Positions 45,361 to 60,000 of a DNA stretch of 64,000 bases are shown piece by piece; positions within the stretch are counted from its first letter, which is position 1; each line of letters starts with the position of its first letter. The DNA is from Hirsutella rhossiliensis (Eukaryota > Ascomycota > Sordariomycetes > Hypocreales > Ophiocordycipitaceae). The notes under the pieces are model-generated. The model saw only the letters and a list, made by a program, of their open reading frames with translations. It ran no database searches and was not told where the DNA came from. Location: the NCBI RefSeq assembly GCF_020360975.1, contig NW_025408684.1, positions 930,001-994,000 of the forward strand, in the 5' to 3' direction. The position numbers were made by a program, and so were the translations under genes.

Positions 45361-46899
45361 GTATAAAGGCTTTTACCTTATATAAACTTAAACTAAGGTC
45401 TAAGCTAAGTTTATATATAAGCGGCCTTTACGCTTATATAAGCTAGGCTTATACTTTTCTTTTTTTTCCTTTTTATAGATTAATAACTTTCTTTTAATAA
45501 GCTATACTTAAGCTTATACCCTTACTTACTTTATAATAGTATAATTTACTTTTTATTTTACCTTTTTTATATTATTATATATAAAATAGCTATTTTTAAC
45601 TACCTTTAAAGCTAACGTTTAATTACTTAGTTTAGTTAAACCGCTTATATTAATATATATATATATATAAAATATCTATACTTTTATAGTTATAAAATTA
45701 AAGTAAATATAATACTTAGTTTACTTAGGTAATTAAGAGCCTCTTATAATAATAAGGCTCTATATAACTAAGAGTAGTACTATCGCGCTTTAATAAGTTT
45801 AATAGCTCTTTTATAAAGCTTAAGCTATAGCTACTTTATATAAAAGTAAAGCTTTATATTAATAGCGCTATAATAAAGGATATTTATACTTAATTTAACT
45901 ATCTTTATATAAGCTTATCTTTATACTTATAAATATAATAAGTTTCTTTTTTTATATTCTTTTATAAGATAAGAAAAGGATAATACTAATAATATTATAG
46001 ATATCTTTATCTTTACTTTAAGGACTAAAGATAAAAAGAGGTAGTAATAAGAAGGTCGCTATATAAGCTATAGTAGTAAATGCTATTAGTTTTTAAAGTA
46101 CTTATACTAAAAGGTATAAGTAAATATACTTTAAGTAATAAAGGGGTATATATACTAAGATAAAAAGGAGGTTAGGTTTAATAATAGCGACTTTAGTAAT
46201 AAGTAATCTTAGTAATACCTTTATAAGCTTTATTAATATTCCTTTATATATAGTAGTAGCTCTTATATAAATAGAATATATACTTATAGTAATTAAAAAG
46301 GTAGCTAAGATATAAAAAGGCCGCTAATATAATATAACTATAGTAAAAGGAAGTACTTATATAGCTTTATATAAAAAAAAGTAAAGCTTTATATACTAAA
46401 GTACTATCCTTTATATTATAGTACTAAGAGCTACTACTATATACTAATATAAAGGGGGCGGGATATTATAAGCTTATTAAAGCTAGCTATATATTATTTT
46501 ATATACCTTTACTTTTTACTTATAAGTACTAAAGCTTAACTCTTAAAGTATAGCCTTTATTAATAATATACTTTATTTAAGAAGCTTACTTAAGAGGATA
46601 TTATATATTATTTACTAATAACTTTTCTATAACTAAGTATATATAGTCTATATAAAGGTTCTATCCCTTTAAGTATAGTATTAAGTATTATTTTACGGCG
46701 CGCTTTTTTAAACGCTAGGTAAGGGTATAATATAAAAGCTTTTACTTTATATAGGCCTAAACTAAGGTCTAAGCTAAGTATATAAGTAGCTTTTATACTT
46801 ATATAAAATAAGCTTATACTTTTTTTTCCCTTTATAGATTATTAACCTTCTTTTAATAGACTATACTTAAGCTTATACCTTTACTTACTTTAAAATACT
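45361..46899 (+). mobile_element. Rep-E copy 2, about 1.54 kb with direct terminal repeats
   Basis: Flanked by direct repeats of about 170-180 bp (45361-45539 and 46731-46899). Both begin TATAAAxGCTTTTAC and end TTACTTACTTTA(T/A)AATA. No gag or pol motif is seen inside. This looks like a small non-autonomous LTR element (TRIM-like). Copy 1 at 32345-33894 lacks the left terminal repeat. Confidence 0.55.
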
Positions 46900-47135
46900 A
46901 AGCCCTTATTAGCTTTACTATAGCTTTAAAAGCTATATATAAGTAAAAAGAAAAAAGAGCTTTAAAACCTATATTTTAATTACTTATTATAATAGTATAT
47001 AGCTTAAAAGTATATTTAAGCTATTTTTTATTATATAGACTTATTTAATATATATAAAGTAGCTATTAAGGTCTTATAATAAACTTATAAAAAAGGCTTT
47101 TATAAGGCTTTATAATAGTCTTAAGCTAAAGAAAA
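46900..47135. other. Continuation of the duplicated flank, up to LINE1-C
   Basis: Begins with AGCCCTTATTAGCTTTA, matching the sequence after duplication unit 1 at about 45110, then becomes unassignable RIPed DNA until LINE1-C starts. Confidence 0.4.
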
Positions 47136-49209
47136 CTTCTTATAAAACTAATATACGCTTATAATAAGTATATATCGCGACTAAAATACTAACTAATACT
47201 AGGAATTAATTTAGTAGTATTAATTACCTTTAATAATAATACTATACTAAGGCTAAAAGGTAGGTAGATATAGTAGCGGCTATTAATATACTAAGCTTAA
47301 TTAAAGTATATAGCGTAAAGAGATACTACTTAAATTTATATACCTTAATAAAGTAAGTTAATAAACCTAAAATAGTAATATAATACTAGCTTAAGCGCTA
47401 AGTAACCTTATAAAAAAAGTAGTATATAATAAACTTATAGGCTTTATCCTAAGTATATAGTTTAATAAGGTATAGGTAGTAGTTAAATAGCTCTTTAAGG
47501 TAAAAAGCTATACTAGTAGCGTGTTATTAGCGGTACTTTATATAAATAAGAGCTTTAAGATAATAATCTAAGAAGTAATTAAAGAGGTAGTTAAGGAAGA
47601 ACTCTACCTAGGTATTACTTTAAGCTTAGGGGGCCTTAAGCGAACCTAGGCTATAATAGTAGCTAAGATTAAAAGACTAACTTAATATAAAGTTATAGTA
47701 AAATAAGTCTTACTATGCTATAAATATAGGATTATTATAGTTTTTACTAAGGTACCGCTTAAAGTCCTAAGCTACTAACTAAAGGATATAGTAAAGGTAG
47801 TAAATATAGCCTTAAAAGCTATAAGCGCTATAGTAATAAAGCGCTTTTTAAAGTAAAGATATTACGGTTATATTTAATACTATAGTAAGAGCTTATTAAA
47901 AAGACTAAGGCTAGGTTAAGGCTATATTTAAACTAAAGGCTATAATTACCTACCGCGTATATATAGTAGTCGCTAAGAATATCCCTTTAAAGGTAGTAAT
48001 AGTAAATAAAAAGCAACTACTTTATAAGATTATAAAGGTAAATAAAGTTAAGGTTACTTAAGCTTAAGCGCTATACCCTTAATCTAAGATATTAATAGTA
48101 ATAACTATAATTATTAAGGTTAATAGCTTAAAGGAGGCTAATAAGCTTTATAACTTAAGCTTAGTCTTTAAAGTATAAATCTTTTAATATAAACCTTATA
48201 ATACGTTAGTTTACCAATAAAAATACTATAATTACTATAGATATAGCTATATTACTAGGCGATATATATTAATATAACTTTATAACTAATATAAAAGTAT
48301 AGTATATAATAAAAGTAAGGATAAATATAAAGCTAAGAAGGGCGAAATCCCTTATAACTATATTTTATATTAAAGGAACTACTTATTATAAACTTAAACT
48401 TACCTTATAGTAAATAAAGCCTAGGAAAAAATAAAGGAAAACTACCTACGATAACTATAATAGTTTATAAATACTTAGATATATACTAAGTAATAAGTAC
48501 TCCTTACTATTAAAACCTAAGGCGTTCTTAAATCGATTATAGATTAAAAGTAAGGACTAAGTAAACCGCGCTAAGATAAGAGGTTAAGCTTAAAATACCT
48601 ATTAGCTAGTAAGGCTAGGGAGGCTAAACTAAGTATAAATAATATTTATAAGTATAGTAAATAAAAAAGTACTAAGAGATAAAGCGCCTCCTTCCTTATA
48701 TAAATAACCCTTTTTACCTTAACCTTACTTATATATAACTAAAAGTACTATTTTAAAATATATTAAAAAGATATAAGCTAGCTTAGTTAGTACTTTACTA
48801 CTAAGCTAGCTTTAACTTAATAGTACTATAGGAAGTAAAGGCTATACTAAGAAGCAGCCCCCCCCCCTTAAAGTAGCGCCTTATAGCTTAGTTTATAAAA
48901 AAAGAAGGTACGCGCTATATATATATATAAAGCTTAGGCTAGGGACTTAGTCGCCTTAGTTTAAGCTAGACTAAAGTAAGGTAATTTTTAAGGATAGTAT
49001 TAAACTATAAGCGATTTACTTACTACTAAGGGCTATAAAAGCTATAATATTATATAACTTAAGCGTAATTAAACTAAAGTACTTTATAGTAATAGTAAGG
49101 GACTTTAATATTTATTACTTACTTTAAGATAGATATAATAGAACCTTAAATAGTATAATATAACTTATATAAAAGGTAATAAGATTATAACTTAAACTTA
49201 CTACCTTAA
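47136..49209 (+). mobile_element. LINE1-C, 5' part (ORF1 and endonuclease)
   Basis: Same 5' start as A and B. ORF1 knuckle region near 48230-48270 and endonuclease (R/G)DFN near 49098. It is interrupted at 49209 by the Gyp-2 element and resumes at 57041. Together the two parts measure about 7.36 kb. Confidence 0.85.
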
Positions 49210-49679
49210 TATAATAACTAGTATTATTCTTAAGGGATAAACCTATCAAGGGGTTTATATTAATAGATATAATTAAGTATAGTCTAAGTAATAATAAGTA
49301 TATTACGTTAGTAATAAGTTAAAGGTTATAGACTATAGACTATAACTAGGTAATTAAAATTAAAGATAGAATTATAATAAAGATCTATATTAAAAGCTAG
49401 AGAGCTATCTATTTAAAGGAGTAAAAGTAGGTAGCTATATATACCTATAAAGACTATCCTTAGATTATAGTCTTAGCTATAATCCCCTTTATAGCTTACT
49501 ATAGCTTACTTATAAGCTATACTCCTAAGTAGTAATCTATTTATATAAAGCTTACTTAGCTTATATATACTCTAGGTAAGCTAAGCCTAAGTAACTTCTT
49601 ATCTTAACTATTATTCTAAGCTGCTTTATTATATAAACTTAGCTAGCTCTCTTATAGCCTACTAACTATAGTTATAATA
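49210..49679 (-). repeat. Gyp-2 3' LTR
   Basis: 470 bp; begins TATAATAACTAGTATT next to the CTTAA duplication and ends GTTATAATA. Direct repeat of 56566-57035. Confidence 0.88.
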
Positions 49680-49684
49680 TAATA

Positions 49685-49698
49685 TCTCCCCTCCTTTT
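49685..49698 (-). promoter_or_regulatory. Polypurine tract of Gyp-2
   Basis: Minus strand AAAAGGAGGGGAGA ends a few bases before the 3' LTR, the position expected for the plus-strand primer of reverse transcription. An all-purine run has few RIP targets, which may explain its survival. Confidence 0.65.
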
Positions 49699-52600
49699 AG
49701 TTTTATTTATAAGACCTACTACTACCTTAGCCGCTATATATAAATATACCCTTATCGGGCGTATATATATTCCCTATTTATCCTTTTTATTCCTTAGGAT
49801 ATACTACTAATAGTATATCTAGTCGCGTATTAAAGGATCGTTCTTATAAGACCCTTAAGCGTATTTATTTAGCTAAGTCTATTAATTATCTTAGTTTCGA
49901 TATTATACTATATTCTTTCTATTTATTATATAGCTTCTATTATAAAATACTAGAGAAATCTTTTAAATATACCGAATATATATAGCGGGGTCGTTCCTAT
50001 AATATATCGGGCATAGTAATTAGCTCTTATAAGTAACTTCGTTATCTTACTTATTATTTATAGCTAATATATTTCCTAGTATCCTAAATAAATTTAAAGT
50101 TTAATCGATTAAATAAAAAAGAAGAAATTACTAAGGAGCGAATATTAAAAGCTTAAGCTAACTTAAATAAAGCCTTAGCTCGTTTTACGTAGCTTTACTA
50201 TTAAAAGCGCTAGCTAAAGATAAAGGGTACTAAGATAGTTTATTAGGGCCTTTATTCCTTAAATAACCTTAATAAGGCTAAGCGCTAAGAATCTAAAGCG
50301 GTAGTCGATATTTAGTCTATAAGTAGATTTAATATAATTAATTAGAATACTATTAGTTTATTAAGCGATTTTATAATACCTAAGGTAGATTTTACTAGTA
50401 GAACTATTAAAGTAAAGAACTATAGTAAGTTAAGTGCTTAAGTAGTTCCTAGGTATTTTCTTTTAGTTTATATCCCTTTTACTTAATAAAGTATTCCTAT
50501 TACTAACCTTATTTTCTTATATTTAGTATTTATTTAGCTTTATATTCCTAATTATTATTAACTTTAATTTTTTCTTATAGTTTAGCGTTTTATAGCGCTA
50601 GTTCTAATAATAAGATATAAAATATTAGGTATATCTATATTATTATTAGTAGTTTATAGTTAACTTTTAAAATAGTTTTCTTAACCTTAAACGGTTTAAG
50701 TTTCTTAAAATCTAATTTATTACTTAGTTATTTTATTTTAATATTTTATTATATAAGGTAGACTATATCTCCCTCTTAAAAGATTAGTCCCTATAATCTT
50801 TTCTAATTATAGTAAGTAGATATTTATTCTCTAATAAATTAAAGTTCTTATTATATTTCTTTATATAATTTTTATAGCTAATCTACTTATAATATCGCTC
50901 GTTTTACTTATAGTCCTTATTAAGTAACCTTAAATACTTCTAGGTTATATTTATAATTAGCGTATACTAATAAGAGCTTAGTTATTTTTATAACTAAGCT
51001 ATTATAAGCTAGTTATACTATTAGTAGCTATTTAACTTAATCGTTTTATTTATAGTTAATATAGTATTATAAATATTATTTAAGCGTTTAGTTAAGTTAT
51101 TTTATTTATCTATCTATTTATAGGTAATAAGCTATACTAAGCTTATATTTTATACCTAATTATACTATAAGAGCTTACTAAAACTTAGCTATAAATATAC
51201 TTCCTTTATTAAAGATAATCTTATTTAATAGTCTATAATTACTAATAATTATTTATAGGAATATATATACTAGCTCTTTTATATTACTTACTTCTTTATA
51301 TAGTAAGAAGTATTTATACTTTATTAGTTTATTAGTAATAATAAATATACTATTATACTTAATATTAGTTATAAGTTCTTTTAATAGTAATAGCTTTATA
51401 ATATAATCGAAAGCTATTAAATCCTATAGTTTTTTTAGTATTAATAGTAGTTATAATTCTCTATATAGTTTATATTATTTAGCTTTACTTTATATATAAA
51501 GTTTATATTCTTTAATAACTTATTATACTACTTTTTTAAGCTATAAGAAGTTATATTATTATTTAATCTATTTTATTATTCTTTAGATTCCTTAATATCT
51601 ATATATTAAATATTTATATATATCTTATTTAACTTAATCTTATAACGCTAGTAGTATTTAGATTTTATTCTTATATATTAAAACTTCTAAATATTCTTTA
51701 TTATATCCCTTTAATACTTTATATTCTTTTATCTATTTTAAGATCTTTTAGTATATTAAGTTATTAGGTTATACTTTAAATATTATATTTAGCTATTATT
51801 ACTAATAGTTCTTATTTTTATTAATTTCTAAGAGCTATCCTTTTACTATAGGTGCCCTTATATTATAGTTATTTCGTTAACTAAAGGTATTAGCTCGACT
51901 ATTTTCTATTTCTTTTCTATAAATTATTTTATAGTTAAATTCTAATAAATATTCGGCTTATTAAATCTATTATCTATTTAACTATTATATTATTATAAAA
52001 TATAAGATATTCTTATAATCTATATAGACCTTGACTTTATACTTACTTTTAAGAAGGTAGTATCGAAATTCCTTAAAAGATTAAATAATTATAAGGAATT
52101 CTTTATTATAGATAGGGTAATTAAGTTCTACGCTATATAGCTTTTTCGAGTAAATTATAATTAGTTATAGTCTTTCTTTACTATCCTTTTATTTAATTTA
52201 TACTCTTAAAGTAAAGTCTAATATATTAGTTTTAAGTTTAATTTATTATTTTAAATTAAAGGTAGTTAAAACTAGCTCTTATATAATCGTAGTTTTAATA
52301 TATTCGAAAGCTTTATTAGCTTTATCGTCCTATATAAATTCTTTTTCTTTCTTTATTAAGTTATATAGTAGTATTATAATCTTTTTAAAATCTTTAATAA
52401 ATTATTAATAGTAATTTATAAATCCTAGGAAACTTTAAATATCTTTAACGTTCTTTAGTATTAGCTATTCTTTAACTAAGTTAATCTTATTTTATTATAT
52501 CTATATCTCTCTTAATAAGATTATATATCTAAGGAAGTTTACTTCTTATATATAGAACTTACTTTTCTTTAGTTTAACTAGTAACTTTATATTTTAAAGT

Positions 52601-55600
52601 ACGCGAAGTACCTTAGAAATATATTCCTTATATTCTTTTAAGGTATCTAAGAAAATTAAGATATTATCTAAGTATACTACTATAAAGATATCTAGGTATT
52701 TATATAGGATATTATTAATTATTTATTAAAAGGTAGCTAGTATATTTATATATCTAAATAGTATTACTAGATATTTAAATAGTTTAAATTTCGTTCTAAA
52801 AGCTATTATCTATTTATATCCCTTTTTTATATATATTAAGTTATAGGCGCCTTTAAGATTAAGGGCTATAAACTATATTTTTCTATATAATTAATCTTAT
52901 AGTTTTAATATAAGCGGTAATAGTATTTAGTCCTTTATTATAATATCGTTTAAGCGTCTATAGTTAATAACTAGTTATAGCTTACTATTTTTCTTTAAAA
53001 TAAATATAACTAAATAGCTTACTTTAGATATTAATATTTATATATATCCCTTTTATAGATTCTCGTTAAGGTAGTTATATAGCGTTTATAGTTACTTTTC
53101 GTTTAAGTTATAGATCTTATAGAACGTTAGCGTTATTCTATCCTTAAGATAAATTTTATAGTCTTATTAGCTATATTTAAGTAACCCTATCTTAAGTTCT
53201 TCTTTAAAGAGTTTATTATATTTCTAGTATTCCTAAGGGATATTCTTTATTTTATCTTATAGGCTTTATTCTTTCTTTTAAGAGCTAGTTTCTCTTAACT
53301 TAAGCTCTTTATTAATTTATTTAAGGTCTTTCCTTAAAGTAGTAATAACTTTTTAGATCTTTATATTATATCCTTTATTTTATTTATATCGGGTACTAAG
53401 TTATATAGCTATATTAGTTAGTATATAGGTCTTATTAATCGATTTTATTATATCTACTAGTTTAGTTATTATTTTCGTTTATATTACTAAAGCCTAAAAT
53501 AATTTACTTAAATAGTTATCCCTTTTATCTTATTTAATAGCTAAATCGTTATAAAATTTTACGTTCTTTTAAATCTACTAGTCTTAGAAACTTACGTTTT
53601 TATCTTAATATAGCTAGCTAGTTTTCTAGTTAATTATTAAGTTACTCTTTTATAGCTATAGAAGTCTTAATATAAGGTTATATTCTTTAATATTTATAAT
53701 ATTAAAGTTAACTTATTCGTTATAGCCTTAGATATTAATATTAAGGTAATTAATCTCTATATTAATAATTCTATTATTATAGTTAAAGGCCTCTCTTTTA
53801 ATATTTATAAGTTTATATAGATCTATCTTATATCTCTATATAAGTTAATAACGATTAATAACTCTAAGTAAAATATAATTACCTATTATATTATAGTCTA
53901 AAAGTATATATATATAATATCCTACGATTTAAATATTTAATACTATTTAGTTACTATAGCTTACCGTTACTATATATAGGGTCCTTAGATCTTATTATAT
54001 TATATTAGTTTATAGCCCTTTTATAAATAGTATACTTTATTTTTTACTTAGTCCTTATTTATTTTATTTAAGTATTCTTCTTTAATTTATTATTAATATT
54101 ATTTCTTTATATTTTCATTGCGTAGTATTATATTAGGGCTTAAGAGACTAATTTCTTATAGCTAATTAAAGATTTTTTATTTTTTAACGCTATATTATTT
54201 ATATTATACTACTTTATAGTTAATTATATACTATATTTTATAATTTTATTTATTTTTATACTAAAGGTTAAGTTTTTATTTAGCGTCTTTTTATTTTTTA
54301 TATAGTATTTTTATATTAATTCTTTCTTAATTAAATATAATTTATAGCTTTTATATATATTACTAATAATCTTTTAGTATACTATTATATTGTTTATATT
54401 ATACTTATACTTTTTTATATTTATAAATTCTATAGTTTAAGTATATATATTTATTATTATTTTCTTTATTATATTTAACTTATTATATAAGTCTTTAAAA
54501 GATTAAAGGTTTAAATACTTTAAAGTAAGTAGTATTATACTATTCTTTTATTTTAGCGTATTTATAGATTTTATATATCTTTAAAAGATATCTTATTAAT
54601 AAACTATAATTATCGCGGTATTTAAGTAGCGTACTATAGTTAGGTTCTAATAATATAACTTAGTTATTTAAGTAGCGTTAATTAATTTTCTAGTAATTTA
54701 GTTTTATACTTAAGTAGGGTTTTAAAAGTACTTATCCTTTAAACTTAACTAAGAAAGCGTTATATTATACCTTTATTTAAAAGTATATTATATTATTTAG
54801 GTAGATATATAATATCTATAAAATATACTTATAGTACTTATAAGTAAGTAGTATTTATAGATTATTTCTAAATTCTCCTTATAGTTATTATTTTTATTAT
54901 AAAGCTATAAAGGTATTAACTATAGTAATAGCTATAATATAGTCTCTTTTATATAGTACTAGTTAATACCGAATTAATATAGCTTATTAGTTTTCTATAA
55001 GAATTTAAAGTACTTATTAGGTTCTAATTTTAAGTATTTCTTTAAATTCTTTAAAGTATAAAGTATATTCTCTAATTATAGTATTTTCACTTAGTAGTAA
55101 AGGTAGTAATATAAGTTTATTCTTATCTTTTATTTCTCTAGGTATTTCTTATTTTTTAAAGCGTATATTATTAATACTTTATTATTCTTCCTTAAGTTAT
55201 TATCTAAATTTTATAAGTATAAAGGCTATATTTATATCTTCTTTATTATATTATTTATAAACTACTTATCGTTATTATCGATTTTTATTTTATATATCTT
55301 CCTAGAATCGTTTACTATTCTTCTTAATCTAGTCTTAAGAGACTCCTTTAATATAAAGGTATTTTAGTTCTATAAATTTAACTTATTTTTATATTTTAAG
55401 ATCCCTTTATTATATTATTATAAGGGTTTTCTTTAATAGCTTTAAGAACTATCTAATACTATTCTTATCGCTTAGGTATATTATATATTTATCGTTATAG
55501 TATATAGTCTAATTAAGGAGTTTATACTTTAGTTCTTATCTATTAATAGGGTTTAAGTATTTCTTACTTTTTAGGGCTAGTACTTAATAGGTTTTCTTCT

Positions 55601-56565
55601 CCTTATAAGGTTATTTATATTCCTTAGAGTAATATCTAAGTTTCTTATAATTAAAATACTTTCTTTTACCTTTTTATATTATACTTAAATCTATTAGTCT
55701 AGGATTTATTATATATACCTAGGCTATTTATATTTCGCGCTTTTTCTTATAGTTAGCGTATTAACTAAAGTTATTTTTATAAGAAGGGTTTTAGTTTCCT
55801 CTTCTTTATTTCTTTTCTTAGTATCGCGTATACTATTTATTATCGATTTATACTACTATAGTAATATAGTCTAAGTAGTTATTAGGTCGATTTTCCTTAT
55901 AGAGCTTATCCTTAACTTCTTTTTTAAGCCTATTATAGAATCGTAATATAAGAGGTTTATTATCTTAGTTAAGTTTTAAGGTAACTTAATAGAACTTTAT
56001 AGTATAATCTAATACTAAGATCTTTTATTAGAGTTCTTAAAGATTTTATTTAGCTTTTTATTCCTCGTTAGTTATTTTAAATACCTTTATAATAGCTTCT
56101 TTAAATCCTTAGAAACTAATAAAGACTTTATCTATCTTATTATCTTATCGCGCTAGTTAGTTATTAAGAAAATCCCTTATAATAGGTCTAAACTAAGTAA
56201 GTACTATTTTAAATAAATAATTTCCTATATAGAGTACCTTTTTAACTAGGTCTAAGAGTTTAATAAGGTAAAACTAATAGTAGGCCTTAAGTTAAGTAAG
56301 AAAGTCCTAAAGTATACCGTAAATACTATTAAATAGTCCTAGCTATTTTAGTTTAACTACTTCTTTAAGGTCCCTAACTTATTTATTACTTCCTTTATTC
56401 CTAAGTAACTATACCTTATATTAAAGGGTAATAATCTCGAGTATTATATATTAAGGCGATATAGTAGCTTTATAGTTAGTTAATCTAGCTTCCTATATAG
56501 GTATATTAATAGTTATAATATTACTTAGAGTAATATAGTATTATACTAAATAAGAGCTTTTAATA

Positions 56566-57035
56566 TATAATAACTAGTATTATTCTTAAGGGATAAACCT
56601 ATTAAGAGGTTTATATTAGTAGATATAATAAAGCGTAGTCTAAGTAATAATAAGTATATTACGTTAGTAATAAGTTAAAGGTTATAGACTATAGACTATA
56701 ACTAAGTAATTAAAATTAAAGATAGAATTATAATAAAGATCTATATTAAAAGCTAAAGAGCTATTTATTTAAAGGAGTAAAAGTAGGTAGCTATATATAC
56801 CTATAGAGACTATCCTTAGATTATAGTCTTAGCCGTAATCCCTTTTATAGCTTATTATAGCTTACTTATAAGCTATACTCCTAAGTAGTAATTTATTTAT
56901 ATAAGGCTTACTTAGCTTATATACGCTCTAAGTAAGCTAAGCCTAAGTAACCTCTTATCCTAACTATTATTTTAAGCCGCCTTATTATATAAACTTAGCT
57001 AGCTCTCTTATAGCCCGCTAACCGTAGTCGTAATA
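56566..57035 (-). repeat. Gyp-2 5' LTR
   Basis: 470 bp; ends GTCGTAATA next to the second CTTAA. The primer-binding site should lie just left of 56566, but RIP has altered it too much to match to a tRNA by eye. Confidence 0.88.
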
Positions 57036-57040
57036 CTTAA

Positions 57041-60000
57041 GAAAGGAGTATATAAGATTTTTCTATAGCTAAAAAGATAGCACTATTAACCTAGCTTAAG
57101 TAACGTTAAAGACTAAGATATAATATACTAAGCTTAACTTAGACTTAACTAAGTTAAACTATATCTCTTAAACTATTATACTATAGGTTAATACCTAAGC
57201 TTAAGTACCTAAACTAACCTTAAGGTAAAAAGAAGTAAAAGTAAAGCTAGTTAAGGCTAAGACTATATCTTAGCTTAGACTATACTAGCTAATACTTTAG
57301 ATACTTAAGGATATTAACTAAGACTTAAACTATATCTTTATTACTTTAGTATAAATCGTAATAGCTATAGTTCTATACTAAGGGCGAGTATTACTTAAGG
57401 GTAGTATATAGTTTACTTTAAAAGTAAAAAGGGTAATAAAAGAAGCTAAGAAAGTAAGAAGGAAGTATAAGCGGGAAAAGAGTAAGGTAAATTAAAAAGA
57501 CTTATATAAAGCGTTTATACCTTAAAAGTAAACTATTTATAAGGTAAGGAGGGCTTATTAGCGTAAGTATTTAAAGGAATTTAGCGCTAATAATACTAAG
57601 CTTTAAAATATAAAAAAGTAAGCTAGACTTTATAATAAGCTACTACTAAAACTAACTTATATCTTACTATTAATTAAGGAGGGTAAGGACTAACTAATAG
57701 AAACCTTTAAAAGGAAGGCTTAGCTATTAACCGCTAAGTTCTTCTTATTATAGTTTAATATAACCTAAGGGCTACCTTAGCTTATAGTTAAAGCAACCTT
57801 TATAGTTAACTAATAAATCTAGGTAGCTAATATTATAGTAGTACTAAGTAAGATAGTAAGCTAGAAAGTAATAGGTTTAAATAGTATCCTTTTAAGGTTT
57901 ATTAAGAAGTATAAACTAGCCTTAGTTTAGTAACTAGCTATAATCTTTAATACTTATACTTAGCTTTTATATTTCTTAGAATAGTTTTATAATATAAATA
58001 TAGTAGTAATTTAAAAGCTAGGTAAGAAGCTAGAGGCCTATTATATAGTAAGGGGATAGAAACTAATTTCCCTCTTACTTATAATAAAGAAAGTACTTAA
58101 GTAAATACTGGCTTAAAAGATTATAAGAGCTATAAAAGTAAATAGTATCTTATTAAATAGATAAATAAAGAATAAGAGAGAGCGCTTTATAAAAGTAGCG
58201 ATCCTATTAATAATAAAACTAGTATATACGACCTAAGCTTAAAAAGGTATTATATTATTCTTATAGCTAGATATTAAGGGCGTATTTAATATAGTTAACT
58301 ATAATAAGCTTATAAAAGAACTAAACTATTAAGGATACCTTAGATAGCTTATAAGCTTAATATAAAGCTTTATAAGTAATAAAAGATTAACCTTTTACTT
58401 TAATAAAAAGACCTTAAAGCTAACTTAAGTACTAATAAAAGTCCTTTAAAGCTTCTTTTTATTCTTAATCTTATTTCTATACTATATAACCCCTTTATAT
58501 AAGAGGCTTAGTATAATATATAGTATTTATACTATTAGCTTTACTAATAATATAAATATAGTTAGTATTAAACTTAATAAAGCTATAATAGTAATATACT
58601 TAAAGGAGGCTTAGAAAGTATATATAAAGTAAGTAGCTAAGTTTATAATTACTTTTAAACTATTAAGAAGTAAGTTAATATACTTCATATAAAGGAGATA
58701 AGTATTAATAATACTAGTTTACCTTAGGATTAATATAGTAATACCGGTTTAAGAGGCCTACTTATTAAGGGTTTATATATACTAAAAGCTATATTAAAAG
58801 GTATACTTAAATTAGCTCTAGGTAAAAATAAAGTACTAGACTATAGCCCTAACTAAGCTCGCGTTATTTATATAAAGCTATACCTTACTATATACTAAGG
58901 AAGTTTATAGTAAGGTAATCTAGTCTTTAATCTCTTATATTATAGTTATATTTTATAAGATAATACTTATAAAAAAGAAACTATATAAGATTATATAGGA
59001 CTTAGTATAAGACTAGTTAGCTTACCTTTAAGTAGTAATAAGCGCTTATCGCGTAACCTTAGTCTATTAAGTAAAAGTAAAGGTATAAGTGCCTTTAATC
59101 GACCTTTATTTAAATTAAAAAATAATAAATACCCTTTAAAGGTTAAAGGATTTAAGGCTCTTAAGCTAAATCTAATATATATTTAATATAGTTATAGGTA
59201 TACTTAAGAGAAGGCGATGCTAGAAAGTAAGTAGGCCCTTAGCGGCGCTATTACTTAGTAGTCCCCTTTTTATAAAGGAGATAAGGGGGGTCTAAAGCTA
59301 GATAGGATCGGACGACCTCTTAAATAAAGCTTAGTCGCTTAAAAAGCTAAATAAGGAATAGGCCGCTTAATAAAACGCTAAGAAAGATATAATCTAATAA
59401 TACTAAACTACTTTATACCTTATTAACTTCTTACTATAGTTTAATAAAGTAATAACGTTAAACTATTATAAAGGCCTCCTTAAGTATATTAATATAGTAA
59501 TTACTTAAATATATATAAGAAAGATTAAGCTTAATAACTTCCTTTTTAACTAATAGGTCCTTAGTATAGTCTTACTAATATATAATTATAAATAAAAATA
59601 AGATACTATTTACTATATAATAATTAACTATTTATTAATAAAGGAAGTAAGGGAGTCCCTTTTAATATAAGCTTAAGATATAAGTAATATAAGAGCGGGC
59701 CTTTAAGGGAAAAGGATAGTAGTGCTATTAGTATAATAGTTCTTTTACTTAAGTAAGCTTTATTAGTTTAACCTAGCTTAAAGGCTATATATAAATATAC
59801 TAGATAATAAGACTAAGGTTATACTAAAGATAAAGTAGCTTTAACTAAGACTACTTTAGCTAACTACTTTCTTTATTAAGGCGACCTAAGAAAAAAGAGA
59901 ACTTATAATAATAAGACTATAGTATTAACTAAACTAAACCTAAACTAAGTATAAACCTTACTAATTAAACTATAAACTAAATAAAACTAATATAACTTAA

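Larger units (their letters stand above)
49210..57035 (-). mobile_element. Full-length Gyp-2 Ty3/gypsy retrotransposon, 7826 bp
   Basis: Complete element with 470-bp LTRs and target duplication CTTAA (49205-49209 and 57036-57040) inside LINE1-C. It is read on the minus strand. After the 5' LTR (56566-57035) come a gag zinc knuckle at 55617-55658 with exact C-x2-C-x4-H-x4-C spacing and then RT with a YLD(D/N)ILIF box near 52660-52700. Integrase follows near 50985-51140: a mutated form of the HPQTDGQTERVNQ stretch, then a run ending LAYN. A purine tract (49685-49698) precedes the 3' LTR. RT before integrase places it in Ty3/gypsy. LTR ends read TA...TA, the RIP form of TG...CA. Frames are broken by many TAA/TAG. 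It is the youngest insertion in this stack. Confidence 0.9.
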
